Assembly (NCBI GenBank): GCA_022846095.1
Contig: AP025583.1
Location: forward strand, 2,542,001 to 2,606,000
Length of the DNA: 64,000 nucleotides
DNA from: Oscillospiraceae bacterium
GTDB lineage: Bacteria > Bacillota > Clostridia > Oscillospirales > Oscillospiraceae
Direction: 5' to 3'
In this document: one piece after another, positions 63,344 to 64,000 of the stretch
Numbering within the stretch: position 1 is the first letter of the stretch
Layout: every line of letters starts with the position of its first letter
The notes under the pieces: generated by a model
What the model was told of the DNA's origin: nothing
What the model saw: only the letters and a program-made list of their open reading frames with translations
Databases searched by the model: none
Position numbers and translations under genes: made by a program

Positions 63344-63576
63344 AGCGGGGTGCCGCAGTGGGGGCAGTATTCAATATCGCCAAACGTGGAGCGGCCCAGG
63401 TAGCGCCCGCAGGACGGACAGCGCCAGAAGATAAGCTGAACGGCCGCTCCGGCCACTATGATCAGCAGCCCCAGCACCGCCACAAGGATGTTTTCCACGC
63501 CCTGCCCTATCAGCATGACAAGGATTCCCACCCCAAACAGCACATTGGACACAAACCGGCCCCTACCTGGCTCCAT
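63340..63576 (-). CDS. Small membrane protein with zinc ribbon
   Basis: 78 aa. Two hydrophobic segments (FVSNVLFGVGILVMLIG and ILVAVLGLLIIVAGAAVQLIF) precede a zinc ribbon with CPSCGRYLG and CPHCGTPL. The start at 63576 has AAAGGAG 6 bp upstream; an earlier ATG at 63597 is not favoured. Function unknown. It overlaps the RAYT start by 4 bp. Confidence 0.75.
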   Translation of the reverse strand: MEPGRGRFVSNVLFGVGILVMLIGQGVENILVAVLGLLIIVAGAAVQLIFWRCPSCGRYLGRSTFGDIEYCPHCGTPL

Positions 63577-63607
63577 ACGCCGCTCCTTTCCATACAAAAA
63601 GGATTAT

Positions 63608-63709
63608 TTGATGTTCAGCTCTTTTTCCACATCGTTGAGATTGATGGTCAGGATGCGGCTCACGCCCTGCTCCTGCATCGTGACGCCGTACAGGGTGTCG
63701 GCCTCCTCC
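63608..63709 (-). repeat. Duplicated 3' end of smc (copy 1)
   Basis: 102-bp copy of 63841-63942 with a single mismatch, encoding EEADTLYGVTMQEQGVSRILTINLNDVEKELNI followed by K and TAA at 63604. The TAA may be the original end of smc. Confidence 0.9.
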
Positions 63710-63840
63710 CCACCCGGCTTGCGCCGCGTGGGGGCCCCAATCCATTGCATCTGCTCGGGCGGAATGAATCCGCCCGGCATCAAGGTTTTGGCCCGCGGGC
63801 CAAAACGCTTGGGTCGTCGGCCTCACCCTTGCGGCGTCAC
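63710..63840. repeat. Two-hairpin repeat element, copy B
   Basis: 131-bp insert between the two smc ends. Core 63757-63812: GGGCGGA/TCCGCCC hairpin, GGCATC, then a hairpin starting AAGGTTTTGGCC and ending CAAAACGCTT. Stem changes relative to copy A (43924-43976) are compensated on the other arm. Confidence 0.75.
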
Positions 63841-64000
63841 TTGATGTTCAGCTCTTTTTCCACATCGTTGAGATTGATGGTCAGGATGCGGCTCACGCCC
63901 TGCTCCTGCATCGTGACGCCGTACAGGGTGTCCGCCTCCTCCATGGTGCCACGGCGGTGGGTGATGACGATGAACTGGGTGCGGTCGCACATCTGCCGCA
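63837..64000 (-). CDS. smc: SMC chromosome segregation protein, C-terminal end (partial)
   Basis: Only the last 54 codons are in the window: DRTQFIVITHRRGTMEEADTLYGVTMQEQGVSRI, which is the H-loop region following Walker B of SMC, then VEKELNIK and TGA at 63837. The stop lies in the repeat element insert; the stop of the duplicated copy is TAA. The coding sequence is unaffected by the insertion apart from the stop codon. The gene starts beyond the right window edge. Confidence 0.9.
   Translation of the reverse strand, partial: RQMCDRTQFIVITHRRGTMEEADTLYGVTMQEQGVSRILTINLNDVEKELNIK
63841..63942 (-). repeat. Duplicated 3' end of smc (copy 2, in the gene)
   Basis: The copy that belongs to the intact gene; see 63608-63709 for its partner. 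Confidence 0.9.

Overview
The window looks like chromosome from a GC-rich, spore-forming gut Clostridia, most probably an Oscillospiraceae relative of Flavonifractor or Pseudoflavonifractor. That is inferred from the gene content: a SpoVT sporulation-regulator domain, a FeoA-FeoB fusion with a FeoB-associated Cys-rich peptide, a CD1247-type protein, and an rsfS / LCP / nadD-yqeK / yhbY / rdgB / rph / ftsY / smc order on a GC-rich backbone. No 16S gene or tRNA was seen, so this is not proven.

Region 1 (1-17.9 kb, + strand, AT-richer) is an exopolysaccharide or cell-wall glycan cluster. It opens with the end of a tyrosine-recombinase-like protein that has lost its catalytic residues. It continues with rmlA, rmlB, a 3,4-ketoisomerase and a sugar aminotransferase (dTDP-3-amino-3,6-dideoxyhexose), a Wzm/Wzt ABC exporter, four family-2 glycosyltransferases, an ATP-grasp/HAD pair, an MBOAT + DHHW O-acylation pair, a broken acyltransferase-3 gene and an arylsulfotransferase-like protein. 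It ends at a truncated second rmlB copy and an 18-bp hairpin terminator.

Region 2 (18.1-29.9 kb, + strand) is a second glycan cluster with its own sigma-A type promoter. It has a second Wzm/Wzt pair (the permease with an extra extracytoplasmic domain), GT2, DUF4422, a very AT-rich GT8-TagF-like fusion, a CDP-6-deoxyhexose cassette (rfbF, rfbG, SDR reductase, 3,5-epimerase) and glf.

Region 3 (30.2-37.0 kb) is mobile-element debris: an orphan phage tail-tube gene with its own promoter, a DUF6076 pseudogene, a RepA-like ATPase pseudogene, a promoter-to-terminator stretch that looks like a structured non-coding RNA, an intact tyrosine integrase, and a large serine recombinase whose reading frame runs directly into the 3' two-thirds of spoVT. 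The element therefore sits inside spoVT. The 5' part of spoVT was not found in the window.

Region 4 (37.5-64.0 kb, almost all - strand, GC-rich) is housekeeping chromosome: feoAB, a lipoprotein, efp, a M24 peptidase, an endonuclease IV-like protein, yqeG, rpsU, a VOC protein, leuS, an amidohydrolase, two paralogous ECF sigma / DUF4179 anti-sigma pairs flanking an Fe-S redox cassette, rsfS, LCP, nadD-yqeK, yhbY, rdgB, rph, ftsY, a REP-associated tyrosine transposase (RAYT) and the 3' end of smc.

The backbone carries GTAG-footed palindromes of REP type, including two inside the RAYT gene itself. It also carries two copies of a two-hairpin repeat element, each lying between a gene's 3' end and a second copy of that same 3' end (84 bp and 102 bp). 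The spoVT-recombinase fusion, the candidate ncRNA, the gene-end-duplicating repeat and the RAYT/REP system are the most unusual observations.
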